Assembly (NCBI RefSeq): GCF_001632845.1
Contig: NZ_CP011994.1
Coordinates: 2,118,001 to 2,182,000, forward strand
Length of the DNA stretch: 64,000 nucleotides
Reading direction: 5' to 3'
Origin: Ectothiorhodospira sp. BSL-9
Lineage (GTDB): Bacteria > Pseudomonadota > Gammaproteobacteria > Ectothiorhodospirales > Ectothiorhodospiraceae
Shown: positions 38,245 to 46,483 of the stretch, piece by piece
Numbering within the stretch: the stretch's first letter is position 1
Layout: each line of letters begins with the position of its first letter
The notes under the pieces: model-generated
What the model saw: only the letters and a program-made list of their open reading frames with translations
Told to the model about the DNA's origin: nothing
The model's database searches: none
Position numbers and translations under genes: made by a program

Positions 38245-40438
38245 TACGAAGAGCATCATCAGGGTTGCGCCAAACGCATCGGCGAGCGAGGGAAGGTGGA
38301 CGCCCAAACAGGGTAGGGCCTTCATCGATATGCTGGACGCGAACGATGCCCTGTCCGATGAAGAAAAAGACCGGCTGGTCGAAGAGACAACCTCGATTTT
38401 AAGTGAGTGCGTTGCTCCGTCCCAAGCGGACGAGGTCAATACCGGCCTGGTCATCGGTTATGTCCAGAGCGGCAAAACTCTGTCCTTTACCGGCCTGGCC
38501 GCGCTCGCACGTGACAATCAATATCGCCTGGTCATTTTGCTGGCAGGCACTACGAACAATCTGGTAGAGCAATCCCATTCCCGCCTGAAAGAGGATCTGA
38601 ATATTGAAGGCACGCGCGAATGGAAGCTGTTCTCTACGCAGCAAAAGGGCTTCCAGCAAAGCGAACTGGACCATGTGAATATGGAACTCGCACGGTGGCG
38701 ACGGGGGAATCCCCGCGCCCGGACGATCCTGATCGTCTCCATGAAGCAGCACCAGCATCTCGACAATCTGGCAACGCTGCTGTCGGATTCCGACCTGTCC
38801 GACGTACCTACCCTGATCATCGACGATGAGGGCGATCAGGCCGGAATCAATACCCGCGCCAAGCAGGATGAGGAAAGCACGACATATTCTCGGATCGTCG
38901 AACTCCGCCGGTTGTTCCCGCATCACAGCTACTTGCTTTATACCGCGACGCCGCAGGCTCCGCTACTGATCAGCCGGATCGATACGCTTTCACCCGATTT
39001 CGGGCGCGTCCTGACGCCCGGCAGCAAATACGTCGGCGGGCAGGAATTCTTTGTAGACGGCGCAAGCCGTTATATCGAGCCGATCCCGCTCGGTGATGTA
39101 CCAGACAAGAACGACCCGCCGCATGAGCCGCCGAATAGCCTGCTGACCGCACTGCGGGATTACTTTGTTGGCGTGGCCATCGGATTGCTGGAAAGAGATG
39201 ACCATAAGGGGCGTAATCGCTCCATGATGATCCATCCCGCCGTACCCAAGGATGAACACCTGATGTTCGCACGGTGGGTCAAGCAGGCCAAAGAGAACTG
39301 GTCGGTCATCTTGCAGGATGAGGATCACGACGATCACGGTGATCTGGTTGCCGCGTTTACGGCATCCGCCCGCGAACTCTTCAAGACCTACGAGACGCCC
39401 TTCACCTGTGATGACGTGCTGTCAGTGCTGCTCGATGCAATCGAGGAAACAGCAGTGGTCGAACTCAACACCCGTGAGAAGAACCGCATCCCGACCGTAG
39501 ACTGGAAGGGCGAATATAGCTGGATTCTGGTTGGCGGGATCGGTCTTGACCGAGGGTTCACGGTCGAAGGGCTGACAGTGAGCTACATGCCGCGCTCAAC
39601 CGGCGTTGGGAACGCCGACAACATCCAGCAGCGCGCACGCTTTTTTGGATACAAGAAGGGCTATCTTGGCCTTTGCAGAATTTACCTGACATCCGGGAAT
39701 ATCGATGCGTTCACCGACTATGTGAAACACGAGGAATCCATTCGCGAATCGATCCGTCATCACCTTGAAGATGGCAAGACCCTGAAGGAGTGGCGGCGCA
39801 CATACTTCCTCGATCAGAGCCTGAAGCCGACACGCAACTCGGTCATCCTGCTTGAAATGTACCAGTCCAAGGGGCGTGGCGGCTGGATTATCCCCGATCA
39901 TCCGTTCGAGGATTCCGAAATCGTGTCCGACAATCGCGAAGTAGTGGATGAGATCATCGCCGATTTTGACTTCTTACGCTATGCCGAAGATGGCTGGAAC
40001 GACAAGCAGATCGTTCCGGCGTTCAGCGATAATATCAGGCTGGCGGATGTGCTCGTGAAAATAGGGCAGTTGCGCTATAAATGGCCGGACGACAACTTGC
40101 AGCATTCCGCTCTAATGCTCGGCCTTGAACGGCTGGCCACCGAAGAGCCGGATATTCGGTGCAGCTTCTATGCATTGTCCGGGCCGTGGTCGGATGTCAG
40201 TGCAGTGCGTACCTTGAACGACAAGGTCCCACCGAAGATCAAGAACCTGTTTCAGGGTAAGAATGCCAAGACCAACTATCCCGGTGCCAGGGCGCTGATA
40301 TCCGCCGAAACAGTGACCTTTCAACTTCACCGCTACGATATCCAGACTGCAAACAAGAAGCGGATGATCAGTGACGTACCGATATTAGTCGTTCATGTTC
40401 CCGATCATCTGATGGAACGTGTCTGGGTCGAAAGATAG
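38237..40438 (+). CDS. Z1-domain superfamily II ATPase/helicase-like protein
   Basis: A 733-residue protein with helicase-type motifs: Walker A GYVQSGKT (about residue 75), Walker B/DExx-like LIIDDEGDQ (about 195), YTATPQAPLL (motif III-like, about 235), then the Z1 region with GGIGLDRGFTVEGL and the motif VI-like QQRARFFGYKKGY (about 465-475). The Z1 domain is found mainly in operons with MORC-like ATPases, cytosine methylases and PD-(D/E)XK nucleases. It probably uses ATP to remodel or move along DNA for the partner nuclease (inference). It overlaps both neighbours (8 and 20 bases), indicating strict co-expression. Confidence 0.88.
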   Translation: MADTKSIIRVAPNASASEGRWTPKQGRAFIDMLDANDALSDEEKDRLVEETTSILSECVAPSQADEVNTGLVIGYVQSGKTLSFTGLAALARDNQYRLVILLAGTTNNLVEQSHSRLKEDLNIEGTREWKLFSTQQKGFQQSELDHVNMELARWRRGNPRARTILIVSMKQHQHLDNLATLLSDSDLSDVPTLIIDDEGDQAGINTRAKQDEESTTYSRIVELRRLFPHHSYLLYTATPQAPLLISRIDTLSPDFGRVLTPGSKYVGGQEFFVDGASRYIEPIPLGDVPDKNDPPHEPPNSLLTALRDYFVGVAIGLLERDDHKGRNRSMMIHPAVPKDEHLMFARWVKQAKENWSVILQDEDHDDHGDLVAAFTASARELFKTYETPFTCDDVLSVLLDAIEETAVVELNTREKNRIPTVDWKGEYSWILVGGIGLDRGFTVEGLTVSYMPRSTGVGNADNIQQRARFFGYKKGYLGLCRIYLTSGNIDAFTDYVKHEESIRESIRHHLEDGKTLKEWRRTYFLDQSLKPTRNSVILLEMYQSKGRGGWIIPDHPFEDSEIVSDNREVVDEIIADFDFLRYAEDGWNDKQIVPAFSDNIRLADVLVKIGQLRYKWPDDNLQHSALMLGLERLATEEPDIRCSFYALSGPWSDVSAVRTLNDKVPPKIKNLFQGKNAKTNYPGARALISAETVTFQLHRYDIQTANKKRMISDVPILVVHVPDHLMERVWVER

Positions 40439-41405
40439 TCCCGCCGTGCTGTTCGAATCCTACGCAAAGCTGGTGAACAACTTTCCTGACGGCTGCGACC
40501 AGTTATTCGGGCAAGCGTTGACGGAGGATAATGCATTCTGGCTCTCAGTAGACGGTGATGCCTGTCCCTCATTGCTGTTTTCTGCACGGCGCGAGGATGT
40601 CCGGAGCGATATCGAATTGCGATCCGTCTCGGTTTGCTTTTCGCGGGATTGCGTTGTTGAAGCCGCCAAGGGCGAAGCGACGATGGGCATCTACACGGTC
40701 GTGCGCCTGAACGAGAACGACCCGGATATCGTGCGGATGTTGCTCCGGCTTCTGGAAGAGACGTTCCGGACGCGCAAGACCCCTTACACCAACAAGGAAA
40801 TCGCGGTCCGCATCCTGGAACTGGCCGACCTCTTTAAGCAGATCGGCGATTCCACAGGGGACATAGTTGGCCTGTGGGGCGAACTTTATGTCCTGTCGCG
40901 CGCAAGCAACCTTCAAACGGCTGTCCAATGCTGGTGCCTCAATAAGAACGCCAAGTACGACTATGTGACCGACGGCTTCGCCCTTGAGGCCAAAACGACG
41001 GTACGATCCCGGCGAAAGCACCGGTTCTCTCTCGATCAGCTTCGCCCCAACGGCGAGTTCCGCGTCTATGTCGCCTCACTAGCCGTCGTTGAACTCAATT
41101 CTGGCCACACGGCAGCCGACCTCATGGATGAGATGTATGGCAAAATCGGCGACGATGATCTGCGCGCGCGGTTCTTTGCGCAGTGCCTGGTCAAGGGCGG
41201 GCGCGATATCTACCGGAACACGCTCAAGCTGGGTGTGTTTCCCGATGGAACGTCGCTGATGGTCTTGGATGCTTCAACAATTCCCGTCCCCGAAGTCGCT
41301 CAGGCATCGCTCATCGAAAATGTGCGGTTTGATGTCGATCTGACCGACCTTAGCCCTGTCTCCCGCCGTGAGTTGGATACTGTGCTGGCATTCGGGAGGG
41401 CATAA
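40419..41405 (+). CDS. PD-(D/E)XK motif nuclease, DUF4420 family
   Basis: A 328-residue protein of the DUF4420 group. The putative nuclease core reads GLWGELYVLSR (Glu, about residue 150), then DYVTDGFALEAKTTVRSRRK (about 185), giving the D...ExK signature of the PD-(D/E)XK fold. This is the likely effector that cuts unmodified DNA. The start is a GTG inside the end of the Z1 gene; another GTG at 40446 would avoid most of the overlap. It is the last gene of the operon and is followed by 376 bp holding only a transposase scrap and the hicAB promoter. Confidence 0.87.
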   Translation: MSGSKDSPAVLFESYAKLVNNFPDGCDQLFGQALTEDNAFWLSVDGDACPSLLFSARREDVRSDIELRSVSVCFSRDCVVEAAKGEATMGIYTVVRLNENDPDIVRMLLRLLEETFRTRKTPYTNKEIAVRILELADLFKQIGDSTGDIVGLWGELYVLSRASNLQTAVQCWCLNKNAKYDYVTDGFALEAKTTVRSRRKHRFSLDQLRPNGEFRVYVASLAVVELNSGHTAADLMDEMYGKIGDDDLRARFFAQCLVKGGRDIYRNTLKLGVFPDGTSLMVLDASTIPVPEVAQASLIENVRFDVDLTDLSPVSRRELDTVLAFGRA

Positions 41406-41522
41406 TCAGCAGGGTTTTCGACCCGTTACTTGTCCGGCACCAGAAATCGCCCCATGCCCTTACCGACTAGGGCGGCCCTTTACCCATAAGTCGCGCAGAC
41501 CAGTTACTTTTGCCGACCATGA

Positions 41523-41640
41523 TCATTCGATTCCATCCCGCAAGGCATAGGCGAAGCTCATGCTGATGAGTTTGGTGTAGCCACGCCAGATGAGTTGGTG
41601 CCCGGGCGGGGGATCGATGTTGCGGTTGAGGTAGCCACCC
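41523..41640 (-). pseudogene. C-terminal scrap of an IS4-type transposase
   Basis: On the minus strand the last 39 codons read VLGGYLNRNIDPPPGHQLIW and RGYTKLISMSFAYALRDGIE. This resembles the end of IS4-family transposases (LGGYLGRKxDGxPGxxTLWRG). Upstream codons in the same frame do not look coding. The rest of the gap between the nuclease and hicA shows nothing else recognisable. Confidence 0.5.
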
Positions 41641-41747
41641 AGGACTGGGCGTAATCGCCCAGGACGCGCAGTTCGATGGTACCCGTCCTGTAGAACCCGT
41701 ATTCCATAGTCCCCAGGCCTGGCACCCATGATCGAGGCGGCGGCCTC

Positions 41748-41775
41748 TTGACGTGGTACCGGTATATGGTACCAT
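41748..41775 (+). promoter_or_regulatory. hicAB promoter with paired GGTACC operators
   Basis: TTGACG (41748-41753) and TACCAT (41770-41775) are candidate -35 and -10 elements with a 16-bp spacer. Two GGTACC palindromes (41755-41760 and 41768-41773) lie within it, so binding of the HicB ribbon-helix-helix would block polymerase. The -10 is only seven bases before the hicA ATG, implying a nearly leaderless transcript. Confidence 0.5.
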
Positions 41776-41781
41776 TCAATC

Positions 41782-42036
41782 ATGAAACGGAAGCACCAGA
41801 AAACCCTGGAGGCTATTTTCGCCCGCCCAACGAGCGCCAATATCCAGTGGCGTGATATTGAAGCATTATTTGGCGAGCTTGGTGCCGAGGTGAGTGAGCG
41901 AGAGGGTAGCCGGGTTGCGGTGGTTCTGTTTGGAGAGGTTCGAATATTTCATCGTCCTCATCCAAGCCCGAATACTGACAAAGGAGCTGTTGCCAGCATT
42001 CGCAAATGGTTAAAGCAGCACAGGGTATCGCCATGA
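41782..42036 (+). CDS. hicA: HicA family mRNA interferase toxin
   Basis: An 84-residue protein with a dsRBD-like fold. It carries the subfamily pattern NIQWRDIEALFGELGAEVSE, REGSRVAVVLFGEVRIFHRP and HPSPNTDKGAVASIRKWL. In classical HicA the catalytic His sits in GSHH; this subfamily has GSR there, and the conserved His residues are in FHRPHP. Toxins of this group degrade mRNA. The stop overlaps the hicB start (ATGA), the standard layout. Confidence 0.92.
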   Translation: MKRKHQKTLEAIFARPTSANIQWRDIEALFGELGAEVSEREGSRVAVVLFGEVRIFHRPHPSPNTDKGAVASIRKWLKQHRVSP

Positions 42037-42371
42037 ACACGATGACGTTAGAAGGCTATCACGCCAAAATTGAGTACGACGCTGAACTGGACACATTCCG
42101 GGGTGAAATCCTGGGGCTGAATGGCGGCGCTGATTTCTACGGTTGTAACCCAAAGGAGTTGAGGACGGAGTTCAGGAAGTCTTTGCACGCCTTCCTTGAG
42201 GTCTGCAAAGAGAAAGGCATCGAACCCCGCCGCCACTACTCTGGTAAGTTCAACCTCAGGATCCCGCCTGACCTGCACGAGCAGCTAGTGATTGCAGCGC
42301 AAGTGAAAGGCACAAGTGTGAATAAGCTAGCGCAAGAAGCATTGCAGAAAGAGATTACAAATGCCGGCTAA
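42033..42371 (+). CDS. hicB: HicB family antitoxin
   Basis: A 112-residue antitoxin. The N-terminal HicB fold (YHAKIEYDAELDTFRGEILG, LNGGADFYG) is a degraded RNase H-like domain that masks the toxin. The C-terminal ribbon-helix-helix (FNLRIPPDLHEQLVIAAQVK, GTSVNKLAQEAL) binds the operator. The start at 42033 is chosen from the four-base overlap with hicA. Its stop codon touches the 3' end of a group II intron fragment. Confidence 0.94.
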   Translation: MNTMTLEGYHAKIEYDAELDTFRGEILGLNGGADFYGCNPKELRTEFRKSLHAFLEVCKEKGIEPRRHYSGKFNLRIPPDLHEQLVIAAQVKGTSVNKLAQEALQKEITNAG

Positions 42372-42406
42372 TCGGGTAAGGGCGGGTGTTTAGCCCGCCC
42401 TCCCCA

Positions 42407-42441
42407 CACCACCAAGCATGCGGGTCTGCACTAGGCGGTTC
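42407..42441 (-). ncRNA. group II intron domain V
   Basis: Minus strand: GAACCGCCTAGTGCAGACC then CGCATGCTTGGTGGTG. GAACCGCC pairs with GGTGGTG and GTGC with GCAT-type inner stem, a form typical of common bacterial intron domain V. It is followed by TGGGGAGGGC and domain VI, in the expected order. Confidence 0.75.
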
Positions 42442-42465
42442 ATAAGAAGGGAGCACACGACGATT

Positions 42466-42750
42466 TCAGGCCGAGGCATAACCATGCGCTTTCATCCATT
42501 GATCGCGGATGCTGGTCAAGCCCTGGCGTCGCAGCCAGTGATCCAGCTCGGGAATGGGCCGATAGTAGTCCGAGATGCCGAAGTAGCCCATCCAACCACG
42601 GACATATTCAGTCAGCGTCTGGAGCCGGTAGTCCATGGACACGCCCCAGCTTCTGCTGGTGAGCTTTCGCAGCCGGTGACGGAAGTCCTGGTGGGCGCGC
42701 TCGGACCATCGCAGCTGGTATGGATGGCTGGGCGCTGCCATGCCATGCAT
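42466..42750 (-). pseudogene. maturase-domain fragment of a group II intron protein
   Basis: 95 codons covering the maturase-specific domain: RLRKLTSRSWGVSMDYRLQT, LTEYVRGWMGYFGISDYYRP. The RT domain is absent. The last residues GLTSIRDQWMKAHGYASA are not the usual RRLR-RWKTP-type end, so the C-terminus may be altered by a frameshift after LRRQ. Confidence 0.85.
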
Positions 42751-42766
42751 CTTTATCCTTGTGGCT

Positions 42767-43654
42767 TCAACAGTCGCCCTGCTCGGTAAACCATGTCTCC
42801 AGGGCGTTGCCGAGCCAGGTGACCACCGGGCGTCCGTGGGCTTGGTCCGCCTCCAGCGCGCTGAATGTCATCCACCAGGTGGCTTCCGGGTGGCGGATGA
42901 CGCGCAACCTTCCACTGGCCAGATGCTCGGCGATCAGGGGGAGGGGCAGGTCACCCCAGCCGGTTTCTTCCATGACCACATCCCGCATGATTTCGAACTG
43001 GGTGAACGCCAGGTAGTTCGCCGTCTCGGGGGACGCGGCCCGCAGGTTGCTGTCGCCCAGGTAGGCGAGGGTGATCTGGGTGTGCAGCACGAGATCGTCC
43101 TGGGTGACACGCGGCAGCCGTGCCAGCGGGTGTTCCGAGGCGGCCACGGTGTGCATGCGCACGTCGGCGATTTCCCGCAGGTGGTGGTAGCCCAGGCTCA
43201 TGGACTGAGGCAGGAGCCCGTAGGCCACATCGACGGCCTGGCGTTCCACGAGCCGGGGGAGTTCCTGGGGCGCTGCCAAGTACACGGAGACGCTGGTTTG
43301 CGGGAATTGCGTTTTCATGCGCCGCAGCAGATCCCGCCAGACGGATTCCGGCAGGCTGTCATCCCGGGCGATCCGCAGTTGTGATTCGGCCCCGGTGAGA
43401 TGGTGCAGGCAGCGGGACTGGATCTGGTCGGCCACCTGCTGCAGGCGTCGACAGTCGGTGACAATGGCGCCGCCGACCGGAGAGAGTTCCAGCCGGTTGC
43501 CGGAGCGCTGGAACAGGGTCACCCCCAGTTCGTCCTCCAGGGCCGAGAGGCTGGTGCTCACGGTGGTCCGGCTCTGCCCCAGGGCGCGCGCTGCCGCGGC
43601 GACCGAGCCTGTGTCGACGATGGCGAGAAAACTTTTGATCTGTGCAATGCGCAT
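42767..43654 (-). CDS. LysR-family transcriptional regulator (next to a CDF transporter)
   Basis: A 295-residue LTTR with an N-terminal winged helix (IKSFLAIVDTGSVAAAARAL, GQSRTTVSTSLSALEDELG) and a C-terminal ligand domain beginning near residue 90. It is divergent from the cation diffusion facilitator gene across 90 bp that hold a perfect dyad, so it may control that transporter. The inducer is unknown. It lies 17 bp from the end of the intron fragment, but its own sequence is complete. Confidence 0.92.
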   Translation of the reverse strand: MRIAQIKSFLAIVDTGSVAAAARALGQSRTTVSTSLSALEDELGVTLFQRSGNRLELSPVGGAIVTDCRRLQQVADQIQSRCLHHLTGAESQLRIARDDSLPESVWRDLLRRMKTQFPQTSVSVYLAAPQELPRLVERQAVDVAYGLLPQSMSLGYHHLREIADVRMHTVAASEHPLARLPRVTQDDLVLHTQITLAYLGDSNLRAASPETANYLAFTQFEIMRDVVMEETGWGDLPLPLIAEHLASGRLRVIRHPEATWWMTFSALEADQAHGRPVVTWLGNALETWFTEQGDC

Positions 43655-43687
43655 GCTTTCTTCCGCCGGTTATCCCGTCGCTGAGCG

Positions 43688-43703
43688 ACTCACGGTTGTG
43701 AGT
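43688..43703. promoter_or_regulatory. candidate LysR operator in the divergent lysR-CDF gap
   Basis: ACTCACGGTTGTGAGT is a perfect 6-bp dyad with a four-base spacer, located 34 bp from the lysR start and 41 bp from the CDF start. Binding is inferred from position. Confidence 0.45.
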
Positions 43704-43744
43704 GTGTCTCCCTAGAATCAGTTCAATAAGGTTCTGGAGGGATC

Positions 43745-44656
43745 ATGAAGCATTTCTTTTCGCGGGAAAATACGTCGCTCGTCGTGTCTGCCGTGGCTGC
43801 CGGGTTGTTCGCGCTGGCCGGGGTGGCCTGGGGGCTGTGGATGGGGTCACTGATGATCCTGTTCGACGGTGCCTATTCACTGATCAGCCTCTTGCTCTCA
43901 CTGCTGGCCCTGTACGTGGCACGCCTGATACGGCAGCCCGGCAACCGTCGCTTCCCCTTTGGCTATGCCGCGCTGCAACCGTTGGTCATTGCCGTCAAGG
44001 GCATGACCATCACCCTGCTGTGCGTCATCTCCCTGGCTGCGGCAGTGAACTCCATTTTGGCCGGTGGCGACTCGCTTCAGTTCGGGCTGGCCGTGGTGTT
44101 CACCTTCATCAGCGTGATCGGCTGTGCTCTTTGCATGCTGTATCTGCGCTGGTCCATGGGTGTGAACAGTTCGGGTCTGGTGGCGGCGGAGTATCAGCAA
44201 TGGCGCATGGATACGGCGCTGAGTGCGGCCGTGCTGGCCGGTTTCATCGGCGCATGGGGCCTGGAGTATGCAGGCCAGGGTCATTGGGCCGTGTATGCCG
44301 ACCCGGTGATGGTGCTGCTGGTCTCCGCTTACTTTCTGTGGGTGCCGGTGCGGATGACCTTGAATGCGGTGCGCGAACTGGTGCTGGCGGCGCCGCCCGC
44401 CCACATGGAGCGTCGGGTCACGGCCGCGGTAAGCGCCATGGGCCTATCCCTGGAGCAGGTACGCATGACCAAGATGGGCCCGTATCTGGTTCTGGAGGTG
44501 TCGCTGCCAGCGGAGGAGCGGCGGTCGCCGGAGGTGATTCGCTTCGGCCTGTATCGGGCCCTCACGGGTGTGGCTGCGCGGCCCGTGGTGCTGGTGCGCG
44601 CCGCCTCGGATCACGACCACATGTGGCCGTCGCTGGATGTGCCGGGGCGGCGCTGA
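43745..44656 (+). CDS. cation diffusion facilitator family transporter
   Basis: A 303-residue CDF protein. Six predicted membrane helices occupy about residues 10-205, with the metal-site Asp in helix 2 (LMILFDGAYSLISLLLSLLA) and FGYAALQPLV before helix 3. A short cytoplasmic C-terminal domain follows. CDF proteins export Zn2+, Mn2+, Fe2+ or related ions in exchange for protons. The metal cannot be assigned from the visible sites. GGAGGG lies four bases before the ATG. Divergent from a LysR gene, which is an unusual control partner for a metal exporter. Confidence 0.88.
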   Translation: MKHFFSRENTSLVVSAVAAGLFALAGVAWGLWMGSLMILFDGAYSLISLLLSLLALYVARLIRQPGNRRFPFGYAALQPLVIAVKGMTITLLCVISLAAAVNSILAGGDSLQFGLAVVFTFISVIGCALCMLYLRWSMGVNSSGLVAAEYQQWRMDTALSAAVLAGFIGAWGLEYAGQGHWAVYADPVMVLLVSAYFLWVPVRMTLNAVRELVLAAPPAHMERRVTAAVSAMGLSLEQVRMTKMGPYLVLEVSLPAEERRSPEVIRFGLYRALTGVAARPVVLVRAASDHDHMWPSLDVPGRR

Positions 44657-44768
44657 ACGGGTTTCAGCCCATAGGGTGACGCCGCTTTTATTGCAAAGGC
44701 GCCGGGGCCGGTCTGGGTGACGGTGACCTTGGGGGCGTAGGTGAGGGAGGCGTGCAGGGCGCACATCG

Positions 44769-46025
44769 TCATCCCGGATGGCCGGTGCGGCGGGATGGTT
44801 TTTCCATCAATGCCAGGGTGTGGAAAGCGGCGTCGGAGCTGGCGGCGAAGGCTTCGACGATATCGTGGGGATCAATCTCGCCGCACACCGCATTGGCCAG
44901 CCGATTGTTTTCCAGGGCCACTGCATCCTTCAGGAGGTGGCCGTAAAGTCCTTCATGCTTGGTGATGGCCTGCTTGATTTCATCGGCCAAAGGGAGTTCA
45001 TCCATGAAAAGTTCAAAGGACAGGCCAATCATCGCATCCAGGATTGAGAGCAACCCCACGGTATAGGCAGTCTCCGGGGTTCCCCGACCAATGAGTCTGC
45101 ACAGGTGCTCGCACAGGTTGGCGCGCAGTAAGCCCAGGTTGATGATTTCACTGGGGCGGCTCTCCAGTCCGGACATGACAAACAGGGTCGCCCACGCCCT
45201 GATGCGTTGCAGACCCATCAAGACCACCGCATGATGTATCGAGTGCACGCGGGTACGCAGGCCCACCGCGCTGGAGTTGACGTAGCGCAAGACCTTGTAG
45301 CTGAGCGCGGGGTCGCGGGAGACCAGGCTCACCACTTCGTCCATGGGTACATTCGGGTCATTCAAACGGGCAATCAGCCGTATGACCATGGATGCATTTT
45401 CCTCTACCCGGCGGGACTGAATCATCACCGGACGGGCGAAGAAATAGCCCTGGAAATAGTCGAAACCCATTTCCTTGAGTTGCTCGAACTGTTCCCTGGT
45501 TTCCACTTTTTCGGCCAGCAATCGGGCACCGCCAGCGCGCAGGCCGGGCAGTGCCCTGGGCAGTAGGGGGAGGGTGTCGGGGTTGATCTCCACCTTGATG
45601 TAATTCACCTCGGAGAGCAGGGGCTTGAGTGGCGGCTGGAAGGCGTAATCGTCCAGTGCCAGTTCGAAGCCCTGCTCACGCATGTTGGCCACACCGGCCA
45701 GCAAGGCATCGTCCACCTCCACATCTTCCAGAATCTCCAGCACCACCCGTTCGCGGTCGAAGGGGACCGGTGGCATGTCCACAAAGAAATGTCGGGTGAG
45801 GTTGATGAAGGCCTTGTGTGGGCCTGCCAGGCGATCCAGACCCATCTCCATGAAGGCGTTCAGCAGCGTCATGGATGAGGCGTGGTCCACATCGGTGATG
45901 CGGCAGTCCCCTTGGGCATCCCGGTAGAGGAGCTCGTAAGCGAACACGTTGAGGTCGCGGTCAAATATGGCCTGACGCCCCACCTGGATGGTGCGGGCCT
46001 TTTCCTGATCGTTGAGGGCTGGCAT
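44769..46025 (-). CDS. EAL-like/HDOD signalling protein (YuxH type)
   Basis: A 418-residue two-domain protein. The N-terminal half is an EAL fold (VGRQAIFDRDLNVFAYELLY to about residue 205), but the catalytic EAL triplet reads ELL and other metal ligands look incomplete, so c-di-GMP cleavage is unlikely. The C-terminal half is an HDOD domain (VSLVSRDPALSYKVLRYVNS, VGLRTRVHSIHHAVVLMGLQ). Such EAL-HDOD proteins (YuxH/CdgJ type) affect motility and signalling through protein contacts. It stands alone between the CDF and parDE-like genes. Confidence 0.9.
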   Translation of the reverse strand: MPALNDQEKARTIQVGRQAIFDRDLNVFAYELLYRDAQGDCRITDVDHASSMTLLNAFMEMGLDRLAGPHKAFINLTRHFFVDMPPVPFDRERVVLEILEDVEVDDALLAGVANMREQGFELALDDYAFQPPLKPLLSEVNYIKVEINPDTLPLLPRALPGLRAGGARLLAEKVETREQFEQLKEMGFDYFQGYFFARPVMIQSRRVEENASMVIRLIARLNDPNVPMDEVVSLVSRDPALSYKVLRYVNSSAVGLRTRVHSIHHAVVLMGLQRIRAWATLFVMSGLESRPSEIINLGLLRANLCEHLCRLIGRGTPETAYTVGLLSILDAMIGLSFELFMDELPLADEIKQAITKHEGLYGHLLKDAVALENNRLANAVCGEIDPHDIVEAFAASSDAAFHTLALMEKPSRRTGHPG

Positions 46026-46210
46026 CGCTTCCTGGGAACCGAGTTCTTGAGCGCATGGGAGGGGAGGCGGATAGACTCAGTCTAACATCGAGCGCGGGGT
46101 TTTCGTACTTGGTTATCCCTGGTTATCCGTGTGGGTGGGCAAGAAAGCTTGTTGCCGGGTCATGGACTATAGTGTAATGCGTTGTATTCACCTGAGTTGA
46201 GGTCAAGGCC

Positions 46211-46483
46211 ATGGGCGTTACCACAGTCCGTCTTCAGGCGGAGGTTGAGCAGGATCTGGAAGCGGTCGCGCACAGACTCCAGCGGAGCAAGGGTTGGGTG
46301 ATCAATCAGGCGTTGTCTGAATACATCGAAAAGCAACAACGTGAGCAGCAGCGCTGGGAGCAGACCCTGGAAGCGATGGAATCTGCCGCTCTTGGGAAGG
46401 TGGTCGATGCCAGCGAAGTCCATCAATGGCTCGAAAGCTGGGGGACTGACAACGAGCGGGATGCACCGGGATCAGCCGAGTGA
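46211..46483 (+). CDS. ribbon-helix-helix antitoxin of a ParDE/RelBE-like pair
   Basis: A 90-residue protein with an N-terminal ribbon-helix-helix (TTVRLQAEVEQDLEAVAHRL, QRSKGWVINQALSEYIEKQQ) and a polar C-terminal tail that should wrap the toxin. Overlaps the toxin start by four bases. An imperfect dyad around GTGTAATGCG / TATTCAC lies just upstream (46170-46189) and may be its operator. Confidence 0.88.
   Translation: MGVTTVRLQAEVEQDLEAVAHRLQRSKGWVINQALSEYIEKQQREQQRWEQTLEAMESAALGKVVDASEVHQWLESWGTDNERDAPGSAE

Larger units (their letters stand above)
42371..42750 (-). mobile_element. 3' end fragment of a second group II intron
   Basis: Minus strand. The intron ends ACCCGAT (42371-42377), a common group II 3' terminus. 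Before it are a domain VI hairpin (GGGCGGG / CCCGCCC with an A-containing loop, 42378-42400) and a domain V candidate. Upstream is the maturase end of the intron's reverse transcriptase. The 5' part of the intron is absent: the fragment ends at about 42750, next to the LysR gene. It is a different intron class from the one at 33.6-34.8 kb. Confidence 0.8.
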
